Source: Actinoallomurus purpureus
Lineage (GTDB): Bacteria; Actinomycetota; Actinomycetes; Streptosporangiales; Streptosporangiaceae
Direction of reading: 5' to 3'
DNA length: 64,000 bases
Assembly (NCBI RefSeq): GCF_024055795.1
Contig: NZ_JAMXMY010000002.1
Coordinates: 496,001 to 560,000 of the forward strand
Under the pieces are notes generated by a model. It saw nothing but the letters and a program-made list of their open reading frames with translations, ran no database searches and was not told where the DNA came from. The position numbers and the translations under genes were made by a program. Positions 31,314 to 39,454 of this stretch are shown here, one piece after another. How positions within the stretch are numbered: the stretch's first letter is position 1; every line of letters starts with the position of its first letter.

Positions 31314-34300
31314 ATGACCGCCATACGGCGGCAGCCCGTGCGGATCGACCGTGGACGGGGGCCCGGCGACGTGGCCGTCGGCGTGCTCGCGCTCGCCGCC
31401 ATCGCCGCGCTGCTCGTCGGCGTCCCGTTCGCGCTGCTCACCTTCTTCGGCTCGCCGATCCCGAGCCGGCCCCCGTCGATGGAGACGTTCACACAGCGGC
31501 TGGACACGGCCGCGCTGATGCGCATCCTCGTCCTCATCGTGTGGCTGGCCTGGTTGCAGCTGGCCGCCTGCGTGACCGTCGAGGTGTACGCCGGCATCCG
31601 CGGGGTCGGTGTGCCGGCCCGGGTGCCGTTCGCCGGCGGCCCGCAGGCGGTGGCGCACCGGCTCGTCGTCGCGGCGCTGCTGCTGTTCACCGCCACGACG
31701 GTGGTGGTGCCGGCCCTGACGGCGCCCCGCGCTACGCACGTCCAGGTCAAGGACCCGCCACGGCCGCAGCCCCAGCCGCCGTCGGCCGAGCGCGCCGATC
31801 CGGTCACCCGGCAGGCCCCGGAGCCGGACGTCGCGCCGACCCCGATGGAGCACAACGCCGTCCGCAAGATCTACCGCGTCCGTCCACCGGCGGGCCGGCA
31901 CCACGAGAGCCTCTGGGAGATCGCGGAGAAGTGTCTCGGCGACGGCCGCCGTTACCGCGAGATCTACACGCTGAACAAGGGCAAGGTGCAGCCGGACGGC
32001 ACCCGGCTGACCATGGCGAGCCTGATCCGGCCGGGCTGGGTCCTCGACATGCCGGCCGACGCCACGCACGTCGAGCTCGTGCACCGGGGCCCGCACGACG
32101 GGCAGCACGAGCACGGGGTGCCGCACTCCCAGGTGCCCGGAGGCGTTCACCATCACGGCTTCGTCGACACCGGGAAGCAGGCGGTCGAGGCGGCCCGGCG
32201 GGCGGCCCGCGAGGAGGCGCGGGAGGAACGGGCCGACCACCACGAAGGGCAGGAGGGCGGCCAGGGAACCGGCACGCGGGCCGGTCAGGACCGCCAGGAC
32301 GGCCAAGGTCAGGACGGCCAAGGTCAGGACGGTCATGATGGTCAGGGCGGTCAGAGCCCTGGCCGGGAGACCGGTCGCCCACCGGCCGCGCAGGCGCCTC
32401 ACCCGACCGCTCCGGCGCCGTCCGTACGGCCGCCCGCCCAGGCGTCACCCCGGGCCGAGCGGACGACGCCCGAACACGCGCAGTCACCCGCCGAGCGGCA
32501 GCCGTCCCACCGGCCGGAGTTCGGATGGCCCGAGGAGCTGGCCGTGGCGTCGCTGCTCGCCGCCGGACTGCTCGCCGTGCTGGGCCGCCGGCGGCGCGAG
32601 CAACTGTGGCGGCGGGCGTTCGGCACCATGATCACACCGCCCGACGGGGAGGCCGCGCTCGCCGAGCAGGCCCTGCGGATCGGCGCGGACACCGACGCCA
32701 CGCGCCTGCTCGACCTCGGCCTCCGGCAGATGTCGAAGGCCCTCGCCGCCGAGGGGCGCACGCTGCCCACCGTGTACGGAGTGCACCTGGGCGCCGACAG
32801 CCTCGACCTGTGGATCGCCCCGGCCGACCGCAACCCGCCCGCGCCGTGGGAGGAGTACGACAACGGCCAGGTCTGGCGGCTCAACGCGGGCGCTCTCGAC
32901 GGGATGGCGACGGCCGACCTCGCGGACGTCCTGGCGCCCTATCCGGGGCTGGTCTCGCTCGGCACGAACGACACCGGCCGGATCCTCATCGATCTGGAGA
33001 CCGCGCACGGCCTGATCTCCCTGCAGGGCCCGGACGAGGCTCGCCGCGCCGTGCTCGCCGCCGTGGCGGTCGAGCTGGCGACGAACCGGTGGTCCGATCA
33101 CATGCGGATCACGCTGGTCGGCTTCGGCGAGGAGCTGTCGCTGATCGCCCCGGACCGCATCCGCGCCGTCGCCACGCTCGCCGAGGCCCTGCCGGAGCTG
33201 GAGAGCCGTACCGAGGAGGTGCGTCAGGCCCTGGCGGCCTCAGGCGCGGACTCGGTGCTCACCGGCCGCTGCCGGGGGGTGTTCGGTGAGGCGTGGATGC
33301 CGCACTACCTGATCATGGCCGACCCGCCGGCGCCCGAGGAGGCCGAGCGACTGGTCGCCCTGGCCCGTACGGGTCAGCGGATGGCGGCCGGGTACCTCGT
33401 CGCGGGCGAGACGCCGGGAGCCACCTGGACCTGGGACGTCACGACCGACGGTCGGCTCCGCGCGGGTGTCCTCGGCTTCGACGTCGAGGCCCAGCTTGTA
33501 CCCGAGCGGCACTACCGGGCGGTCGTGGAGCTGTTCCGTACGGCCGGGCGGGCGGACGGCGTCCCGTACGGCGGCATCGACGAGGAGCCGGCGGCGCCGC
33601 CCGCCATGGGCGAGACGCGGCCGGCCGTCGACATCCGGCTCCTGGGTCCCATCGAGGTGGACGCGCCCGGCGTCGTGGAGGAGAGCCGCCGGGCCTTGTG
33701 CACCGAAGTGCTCGTCCACCTGGCGACGCACCCCGAGGGGGTGCACCCGACCGTGCTGGGCGGCGCGGTGTGGCCGCGTGGGGTGTCGGCGCCCGTGCGC
33801 GACGCGACCGTCGCCCGCGTCGCCGACTGGCTCGGACGCGACTCGCGCGGCCGCCCCAACCTGTACTACGACGAACGCGGCCGCATCCGGCTGGGGTCGG
33901 AGGTCCGGGTCGACTGGGAGATGTTCCGCTGGCTCGTGTGGCGGTCCGCCGCCGAACCCGCCTCCGAGACCGCCTACCTGACGTACGCACTCGACCTCGT
34001 ACGCGGCCGGCTGATGGACGGCCGTCCGCGCGGCCGGTACGCCTGGCTGGCGGCCGAGGACCTGGAGTTCGAGGCGACGGCGCGCATCGCGGACGTCGCG
34101 CACCGGCTCGTGCTCATGCGGCTGGACGACGGCGACGCCCGGGGAGCGGTCTCGGCGGCCCGCGCGGGGCTGCGGCTGGCGGTGGACGACGAGGGCCTGT
34201 GGCGGGATCTGCTGCGCGCGACCCACGCCACGGGCGACCACGCAGCTGTCCGGGGCGTCGTCGAGGAGCTCAGCGAACGCGCCGGCACCGACCCGTTCGC

Positions 34301-34382
34301 CGCGCAGATGCAGCCGGAGACCGAGGCGCTGGTCGAGGAGCTGGTGCCCCAGTGGCGCGGCGTCGCCGAGGGAACCGGCTGA
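31314..34382 (+). CDS. Large membrane protein with LysM-like and BTAD (SARP-type) domains
   Basis: A 1022-residue protein; AAGGAGGGCGC precedes the ATG. Three N-terminal TM segments lie near residues 20-48, 68-90 and 108-133. A LysM-like segment follows at about 184-250 (HHESLWEIAEKCLGDGRRYREIYTLNKGKVQPDG). A 150-residue low-complexity stretch comes next, rich in His, Gln, Gly and Asp, with repeats such as GQDGQGQDGQ, then another TM (LAVASLLAAGLLAVLGRRRR, near 405). The C-terminal half ends in a bacterial transcriptional activator domain from about residue 770 (VDIRLLGPIEVDAPGVVEE) with TPR-like helices, the architecture of SARP C-termini but attached to a membrane protein. Similar proteins close actinobacterial Tad loci. 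It may sense the cell wall or pilus and signal inside; this is inference. Confidence 0.8.
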   Translation: MTAIRRQPVRIDRGRGPGDVAVGVLALAAIAALLVGVPFALLTFFGSPIPSRPPSMETFTQRLDTAALMRILVLIVWLAWLQLAACVTVEVYAGIRGVGVPARVPFAGGPQAVAHRLVVAALLLFTATTVVVPALTAPRATHVQVKDPPRPQPQPPSAERADPVTRQAPEPDVAPTPMEHNAVRKIYRVRPPAGRHHESLWEIAEKCLGDGRRYREIYTLNKGKVQPDGTRLTMASLIRPGWVLDMPADATHVELVHRGPHDGQHEHGVPHSQVPGGVHHHGFVDTGKQAVEAARRAAREEAREERADHHEGQEGGQGTGTRAGQDRQDGQGQDGQGQDGHDGQGGQSPGRETGRPPAAQAPHPTAPAPSVRPPAQASPRAERTTPEHAQSPAERQPSHRPEFGWPEELAVASLLAAGLLAVLGRRRREQLWRRAFGTMITPPDGEAALAEQALRIGADTDATRLLDLGLRQMSKALAAEGRTLPTVYGVHLGADSLDLWIAPADRNPPAPWEEYDNGQVWRLNAGALDGMATADLADVLAPYPGLVSLGTNDTGRILIDLETAHGLISLQGPDEARRAVLAAVAVELATNRWSDHMRITLVGFGEELSLIAPDRIRAVATLAEALPELESRTEEVRQALAASGADSVLTGRCRGVFGEAWMPHYLIMADPPAPEEAERLVALARTGQRMAAGYLVAGETPGATWTWDVTTDGRLRAGVLGFDVEAQLVPERHYRAVVELFRTAGRADGVPYGGIDEEPAAPPAMGETRPAVDIRLLGPIEVDAPGVVEESRRALCTEVLVHLATHPEGVHPTVLGGAVWPRGVSAPVRDATVARVADWLGRDSRGRPNLYYDERGRIRLGSEVRVDWEMFRWLVWRSAAEPASETAYLTYALDLVRGRLMDGRPRGRYAWLAAEDLEFEATARIADVAHRLVLMRLDDGDARGAVSAARAGLRLAVDDEGLWRDLLRATHATGDHAAVRGVVEELSERAGTDPFAAQMQPETEALVEELVPQWRGVAEGTG

Positions 34383-34450
34383 GCACCACCGTTCCGGGTG
34401 CGGCTCCGTCTGCCTGAGGGAGCACTGGCGCGCCGGCCGAGCCGGGTGCG

Positions 34451-35074
34451 TCACCGTGACGGGGCGGGTTCGCCGCGCCGAAGGGCGCTGAACGTCGCGG
34501 GGGTCGTCCAGCCGCGCAGCGTGGCGAGGATCGTCGACCGGAACGTGGTCTCGGCCGTGGCGGTGTCGAGCGCCCCGGCCAGTTCGAGGGTCACGAGTCC
34601 GTGCAGGGTCACCCAGATCGAGAGGGCGATGGACGTCGCGTCGCCGGAGAGCACGGACGCCGACAACGCGCGATCGATCGCGTCGATGAGTGGTCGGACG
34701 GGGTCGCCGGCACCGACCGCGCCCGACGGGTCGAAGGACTGCACGCCACCGAACAGCACCGTGTAGAGGTGGCTGTGCTCGCGCCCCCATCGCCGGTACG
34801 CGACGGCGAGCGCATAGAGGTCGGCGAGGGGGTCGTCGGAGGTCGGCGCCATCGACAGGTCCTGGAACAGCCCGGCGACCGCCCTGTTGCGTACCTCGCC
34901 CATCAGCTCGTCCTTGCCGCCGAACAGCGAGTACAGGGCCGCGGTCGAGGTCCCGGCGGCAGCGGCCAGGGCGCGGACGGTGATCGACTCCCGTGGACGG
35001 GTGGCGAACATCTCGGTCGCGGACGCTACAAGACGTTCCTTCACGGTGTCGTCGTTGGTTCTCGGCCTTCCCAC
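34451..35074 (-). CDS. TetR-family transcriptional regulator
   Basis: A 207-residue repressor. The N-terminal helix-turn-helix spans about residues 12-55: VKERLVASATEMFATRPRESITVRALAAAAGTSTAALYSLFGGKDELMGEV. The rest is the helical ligand-binding domain (YRRWGREHSHLYTVLFGG). It is divergent from the membrane hydrolase gene at 35144 with only 69 bp between starts, and that gap contains two tandem palindromes that fit a TetR operator. It most likely represses both itself and the hydrolase. The inducer is unknown. Confidence 0.9.
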   Translation of the reverse strand: MGRPRTNDDTVKERLVASATEMFATRPRESITVRALAAAAGTSTAALYSLFGGKDELMGEVRNRAVAGLFQDLSMAPTSDDPLADLYALAVAYRRWGREHSHLYTVLFGGVQSFDPSGAVGAGDPVRPLIDAIDRALSASVLSGDATSIALSIWVTLHGLVTLELAGALDTATAETTFRSTILATLRGWTTPATFSALRRGEPAPSR

Positions 35075-35104
35075 GACGACCAGCCTAACCCAGCTGCTAA
35101 CGTT

Positions 35105-35127
35105 GTTTTGAAACAGTGTTTGGAAAC
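35105..35127. promoter_or_regulatory. Two tandem palindromes, candidate TetR operators
   Basis: GTTTTGAAAC (35105-35114) and GTTTGGAAAC (35118-35127) are each GTTT-NN-AAAC palindromes, set 13 bp apart in the 69-bp gap between divergent tetR and hydrolase genes. Position and spacing (just over one helical turn) suit two adjacent repressor dimers. Confidence 0.6.
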
Positions 35128-35143
35128 TCTCGCGAGGACCGTG

Positions 35144-36478
35144 ATGCTCAAACCGTTCATCCGTCTTGCCCGCTTCACCGGTCGCCTGGGCCTGGCCCTG
35201 ACCGCCGTCGTGGGGCTGGTCGTCCTGTTCCTCGCACTGATCGTCCTGACGGACGGGGCGGGCGCGGGGATCGCCGCATGGCTGACGGCCCTCGGACTCG
35301 GGACCGTCGCCGTACTGTGGCGGGGCCGCCGCCGTACCTGGCCGGTGCGGCTGGCGCGGCTTCTGCCGGTGGTCCTCGCCGCAGCGCTGACAGCGTCGGT
35401 CTGCATCCCGACCGTGCCCACGGAGCGGCGATACCCGGCCGCCCTACCGTTCGTCGCGACGCAGCATTGGGGCCTTGCCACGGGAAGCCGGGTCGCGGTG
35501 TACCACTACCCGCCCGCCCCCGGCGGCACCCGGCACCCGACGCCCTTCGTGTACCTCAATGGCGGACCCGTCCGCGGCATCTCGGTGCTCGACCACCGAT
35601 TCCTGCAACTCCTGGCACGACAGGGCTACGACGTCTACGCCTACGAGCAGGCCGGTGGGGGACGGAGCGACCTTCTTCCCATGGAGCAGTACACGATCGA
35701 CAGGTCGATCCGCGACCTCGCCGCCTTCATCGACCACCTGGACAAGGGCCGGGTCGACGTCCTCGGGTTCTCCTCAGGCGCGGTCGTGCTCACCCGCGCC
35801 CTGGCCGACCCGCACGTCGCCGCCCACGTGCACCGAGCGATCATCGCCGAGCCCGGCCCGATGGACGGCCCCACCGCGCGGATCACCGGGCAGAAGGGAC
35901 GACCGTCCGCACGCGGTCTCGCGCCGGCGATGACCGGACCGCGTTCTACGCGTGTCCCCCGATACGCCGTCGGACTCGGCCTCATGCAACTCGGGCTCCT
36001 CCCACCCGACACCGGCCTGATCGGGCAGGCCGAAGGCGACAACGCCTTCAAGGCCGCCGACCTCGGCAGCGACACCGCATCCGACTACTGCGCGCGGGAC
36101 GCGCATCGCATTCCCGCCGAGGACACGGCGCAGAACTTCTCCTTCAGCCCCGCCGCGAGCCTGCACGTCCAGCAGACGGTGAAGGACTCACCCTCCATCG
36201 CCCAACAGCTGAGCCGCTCCCGCACGCCCGCGATGCTGATGATCGCCGAGTGCTCCGCGCAGGTCCGTCAATGGGAGACCGCCGTTCTGGCGAACGACCC
36301 CGCCATCCAGCGCACCCAGTACATGCCCGGCGTCGGACACCACATGTGGAACGGCCTTGACGACAACAACGAGCGAGCCGCAGCCGCCATCACCGCATTC
36401 CTTCGGCGCAAGCCGGCTCCCCTGCCGAACTACCCGACCCGCGCCGACATCCCCACATTCCTTCAGCGCCACAGATGA
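35144..36478 (+). CDS. Membrane-anchored alpha/beta hydrolase
   Basis: A 444-residue protein. The N-terminal 90 residues hold three TM helices (LGLALTAVVGLVVLFLALIVL, IAAWLTALGLGTVAVLW, LLPVVLAAALTASVCI). The exported or periplasm-side part is an alpha/beta hydrolase: oxyanion region VYLNGGPVRG, nucleophile elbow GFSSGAV (Ser near residue 209), and a late histidine in VGHHMWNG. ATG 35144 has GAGGA 5-6 nt upstream; GTG 35141 is in frame but too close. It is divergent from tetR, sharing palindromes that suggest repression. Substrate unknown. A hairpin follows at 36514-36535. Confidence 0.82.
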   Translation: MLKPFIRLARFTGRLGLALTAVVGLVVLFLALIVLTDGAGAGIAAWLTALGLGTVAVLWRGRRRTWPVRLARLLPVVLAAALTASVCIPTVPTERRYPAALPFVATQHWGLATGSRVAVYHYPPAPGGTRHPTPFVYLNGGPVRGISVLDHRFLQLLARQGYDVYAYEQAGGGRSDLLPMEQYTIDRSIRDLAAFIDHLDKGRVDVLGFSSGAVVLTRALADPHVAAHVHRAIIAEPGPMDGPTARITGQKGRPSARGLAPAMTGPRSTRVPRYAVGLGLMQLGLLPPDTGLIGQAEGDNAFKAADLGSDTASDYCARDAHRIPAEDTAQNFSFSPAASLHVQQTVKDSPSIAQQLSRSRTPAMLMIAECSAQVRQWETAVLANDPAIQRTQYMPGVGHHMWNGLDDNNERAAAAITAFLRRKPAPLPNYPTRADIPTFLQRHR

Positions 36479-36513
36479 CGGCGACGGGCAGTCCACCGTC
36501 GCGGCTCGGCGGG

Positions 36514-36535
36514 GCGCTGCGCGCTGACGCAGCGC
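36514..36535 (+). terminator. 8-bp GC stem-loop after the hydrolase gene
   Basis: GCGCTGCG and CGCAGCGC flank the 6-nt loop CGCTGA. No T-run, as is usual in high-GC actinomycetes. The rest of 36479-36699 shows no gene. Confidence 0.5.
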
Positions 36536-36699
36536 GTAGCGGCGGGGCCGTACGAACGCCGGTCGACAGCCACAGGGCCCCGGGCGCTACCGATAGATGC
36601 CGGTATGTCTGGCGACTGCGATCCTGCTCCGCGACGGCGGTCTGCACCCCTCCATAGCCGCCGGACTCAACCGCCCGAGGGCGGATCGTGAGCGGATGA

Positions 36700-37125
36700 T
36701 CACAAAGAGGTCGCCATCGGTTCGAACGGGTTTAGCGTCCGTGCGCCGGTGCGCTCTACGTCTTTGACGTTCCGCGTGACGAACGTCCAATCGTTGAGGA
36801 AGGCGGTCGCCGCCATCAATCCATCGACGACGGGGAGCGGAAACGCCGCTCGCCATCGTCCCCAGATGATCGCCGTCGCGGTGTCGACCGGGACGATTCG
36901 TGAGGCGTACTGCTCCTTGATTCCGGTCAGCCAGGCGCCGAGTCTGGTGGCCTGTGGAAGATCACGCTTGCTGAGCTGGTGGACGCCCCGCGTGAGCTCA
37001 CCGACGACCAGTGAACTGAGGTACTCACTGGAGCCCTCGATCGAGTCGTACCACGCGCGAACATTCGGATCGCATCCGCGCTTGCGGAGTTCGGAGACCA
37101 CGTTCGTGTCGAGAAGGTAGGACAC
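36700..37125 (-). CDS. vapC: VapC-type PIN-domain toxin
   Basis: A 141-residue PIN-domain ribonuclease. The acidic metal-binding set is complete: Asp6 in YLLDTNVV, Glu43 in VGELTRG, Asp101 in VVDGLMAATA, and Asp122 after FVTRNVKD. It would cleave RNA when released from its antitoxin. It starts 3 bp after the stop of the antitoxin gene, the standard order antitoxin-toxin. Length fits the family. Probably a functional addiction module. Confidence 0.92.
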   Translation of the reverse strand: MSYLLDTNVVSELRKRGCDPNVRAWYDSIEGSSEYLSSLVVGELTRGVHQLSKRDLPQATRLGAWLTGIKEQYASRIVPVDTATAIIWGRWRAAFPLPVVDGLMAATAFLNDWTFVTRNVKDVERTGARTLNPFEPMATSL

Positions 37126-37128
37126 CCG

Positions 37129-37422
37129 TCACTCCTCGAAGAGGAACGACAGGTCGCGACCAGAGTCCTTGTCGCGCTCGATGAGGTCGTCGAAGTCGCC
37201 CGGAAACGGAGGGCCGGACAGCAGGTAGTCGTGGAAGGTCATCTTCTTCGCCTGCGTATGGCGGTATTCGGCCATGTCCACGATGATCGCCACCTCTTCC
37301 CCGTGCCGCGTGATGATCTGCGGACCTTCATCGTGTGCCTTACGCAGAACCTCGCTGAAGCGCTGTTTGGCCTCTTGCACCTGCCAGTGCTGTGCGGGCT
37401 CACGTTCGTGTGCGGTGGTCAT
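37129..37422 (-). CDS. Phd/YefM-type antitoxin partner of VapC
   Basis: A 97-residue antitoxin. ATG 37422 follows GAGGAGGGGACGTG; a start at 37476 would add 18 residues encoded by the promoter. Residues 12-60 are the Phd/YefM DNA-binding domain (WQVQEAKQRFSEVLRKAHDEGPQIITRHGEEVAIIVDMAEY). The acidic C-terminus (FDDLIERDKDSGRDLSFLFEE) should thread into the toxin. It is expected to repress the operon through the palindrome at 37436-37447. Confidence 0.9.
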   Translation of the reverse strand: MTTAHEREPAQHWQVQEAKQRFSEVLRKAHDEGPQIITRHGEEVAIIVDMAEYRHTQAKKMTFHDYLLSGPPFPGDFDDLIERDKDSGRDLSFLFEE

Positions 37423-37435
37423 CACGTCCCCTCCT

Positions 37436-37453
37436 CTGTCCAGACAGTCTAGA
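37436..37453 (-). promoter_or_regulatory. Palindrome in the antitoxin promoter
   Basis: CTGTC-CA-GACAG at 37436-37447 followed directly by TCTAGA. It lies 14 nt before the antitoxin start and overlaps the likely -10 region (TAGACT on the minus strand), where toxin-antitoxin autorepression normally occurs. Confidence 0.5.
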
Positions 37454-37504
37454 TTAAGGCCGCGAGAAGTGTCCACCCCATCACGAAGCGTTATTGACGC
37501 TGTG

Positions 37505-37720
37505 TTACGGCAGGGTGCGGGCGCGCCAGGCGCCGGGGCCGTGCGGGAGGGGGCGGCGGAGCCGGCGGGAGTGGTCGGCCCAGGCGGAGCGGCGCCGCGG
37601 GGGCGTCGCGCGGCCGGCCTCGGCGGCCCGTGCGCGGGCGGTCAGCACCGCGACCAGCGCGGCGATCTCCTCCGGCGTCGCGTCTCCGCGCACCACCTGC
37701 AGGAAGGGGCGCTCGCTCAT
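37505..37720 (-). CDS. Acyl-CoA carboxylase epsilon subunit
   Basis: A 71-residue protein with the epsilon signature FLQVVRGDATPEEIAALVAVLTARARAAE, followed by an Arg/Pro-rich tail with W-x-D-x-x-R. These small subunits, found only in actinomycetes, tie alpha and beta subunits together and raise activity of acyl-CoA carboxylases. The start lies 13 bp after the beta-subunit stop, in the same operon. Confidence 0.88.
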   Translation of the reverse strand: MSERPFLQVVRGDATPEEIAALVAVLTARARAAEAGRATPPRRRSAWADHSRRLRRPLPHGPGAWRARTLP

Positions 37721-37733
37721 CGGTCGGTACCTC

Positions 37734-39338
37734 CTACAGGGGGATGTTGCCGTGCTTCTTGGGCGGCAGCGTCTTGCGCTTGTCCTGCAGGGCGCGCAGC
37801 GCCTTGACCACCTGCCCGCGCGTCTCCGACGGCTTGATCACCGCGTCGACGTAACCGCGGGAGGCGGCGATGTAGGGGTTGGCGAGGGTGTCCTCGTATT
37901 CGGTGATGACCTCGGCACGCCGCGCGTCGGGGTCCTCGGCGGCGGCCAGTTCGCGCCGGTAGAGGATGTTCACCGCGCCCTGCGCGCCCATCACGGCGAT
38001 CTGCGCCGTCGGCCAGGCCAGGTTGATGTCCGCGCCGAGGTGCTTGGAACCCATGACGTCGTACGCGCCGCCGTACGCCTTGCGGGTGATCACCGTGACC
38101 AGCGGCACGGTGGCCTCGGCGTAGGCGTACAGCAGCTTGGCGCCGTGCCGGATGATGCCGTTCCACTCCTGGTCGGTGCCGGGCAGGAAGCCGGGGACGT
38201 CCACGAAGGTCAGCACCGGGATGTTGAACGCGTCGCAGGTGCGGACGAACCGCGCGGCCTTCGCGGACGCGTCGATGTCCAGGGTGCCGGCGAAGTGCAT
38301 CGGCTGGTTGGCCACGATCCCGGCCGACCGGCCCTCGACCCGGCCGAACCCGCAGATCATGTTCGGCGCGAACAGCGCGTGGACCTCGAGGAACTCCCCG
38401 TCGTCGAGGACGTGCTCGATGACGGTGTGCATGTCGTACGGCTGGTTCGGCGAGTCGGGGATCAGCGTGTCGAGTTCGAGGTCCTCGTCGGTGATCTCCA
38501 GCGGTGCGGCGGCGTCGTACGCCGGCGCGTCGGAGAGGTTGTTCGACGGCAGGTAGGACAGCAGCGCCTTGACGTACTCGATGGCGTCCTGCTCGTCGGA
38601 GGCCTGGTAGTGCGCGACGCCGGACTTGGTGTTGTGGGTGTGCGCGCCGCCGAGGTCCTCGAAGGTCACCTCCTCGCCGGTGACCGTCTTGATGACGTCC
38701 GGCCCGGTGATGAACATGTGCGAGGTCTGGTCGACCATGACGATGAAGTCGGTCAGCGCGGGGGAGTACACCGCGCCGCCCGCGCAGGGGCCCATGACGA
38801 GCGAGATCTGCGGGATCACGCCGGAGGCGTGGGTGTTGCGCTTGAAGATCTCGGCGTACAGGCCGAGCGCGACCACGCCCTCCTGGATGCGCGCGCCGCC
38901 GGAGTCGTTGATGCCGACGACCGGGCAGCCGGTCTTCAGCGCGTGGTCCATGACCTTGACGATCTTCTCGCCGAACACCTCGCCGAGCGAGCCGCCCGCG
39001 ACCGTGAAGTCCTGGGAGAAGACGGCGACGGGCCGGCCGTCGACGGTGCCGTGGCCGGTGACGACGCCGTCGCCGTACGGCCGGTTCTTCTCCACGCCGA
39101 AGCCGTACGCGCGGTGCTGCGCCAGCTCGTCGAACTCGACGAACGACCCCTCGTCGAGGAACGCGTCGATCCGCTCGCGGGCGGTCATCTTGCCCTTGGC
39201 GTGCTGCTTCTCGACCGCGCGCGCGGAGCCGGCGTGAACGGCCTCGTACCGGCGGCGCTCCAGGTCGGCGATCTTGCCCGCCGTGGTGTGAATGTCGATC
39301 TCGTCCGCGGGGAGGGGCTCGGGCGCTTGCGTGGCCAT
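37734..39338 (-). CDS. pccB: Propionyl-/acetyl-CoA carboxylase beta subunit (carboxyltransferase)
   Basis: A 534-residue carboxyltransferase that transfers CO2 from biotin to propionyl-CoA or acetyl-CoA. Crotonase-type halves are intact: [32 protein letters not shown] and [17 protein letters not shown] in the N-half; [35 protein letters not shown] and the [17 protein letters not shown] block in the C-half. ATG 39338 gives the family N-terminus. It is most like PccB/AccD5 by the mid-region, but substrate preference depends on single residues I cannot test here. Epsilon follows; alpha is 34 kb away. Confidence 0.93.
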   Translation of the reverse strand: MATQAPEPLPADEIDIHTTAGKIADLERRRYEAVHAGSARAVEKQHAKGKMTARERIDAFLDEGSFVEFDELAQHRAYGFGVEKNRPYGDGVVTGHGTVDGRPVAVFSQDFTVAGGSLGEVFGEKIVKVMDHALKTGCPVVGINDSGGARIQEGVVALGLYAEIFKRNTHASGVIPQISLVMGPCAGGAVYSPALTDFIVMVDQTSHMFITGPDVIKTVTGEEVTFEDLGGAHTHNTKSGVAHYQASDEQDAIEYVKALLSYLPSNNLSDAPAYDAAAPLEITDEDLELDTLIPDSPNQPYDMHTVIEHVLDDGEFLEVHALFAPNMICGFGRVEGRSAGIVANQPMHFAGTLDIDASAKAARFVRTCDAFNIPVLTFVDVPGFLPGTDQEWNGIIRHGAKLLYAYAEATVPLVTVITRKAYGGAYDVMGSKHLGADINLAWPTAQIAVMGAQGAVNILYRRELAAAEDPDARRAEVITEYEDTLANPYIAASRGYVDAVIKPSETRGQVVKALRALQDKRKTLPPKKHGNIPL

Positions 39339-39454
39339 GAAGGCCAGGGTAGCCAGCCTCCGGATCGGCCTGCCAGGAGGGGCGCGTTCTGCGGAATCTC
39401 AGCAGGCGAGACGGGACTCTGGCCACGTCACCGGGACGAACTACCCTGAGCTGC

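Noticed and set aside
37494-39449. 651-codon plus-strand frame opposite the carboxylase beta gene
   Set aside because: Shadow of pccB, whose minus-strand motifs are unambiguous.
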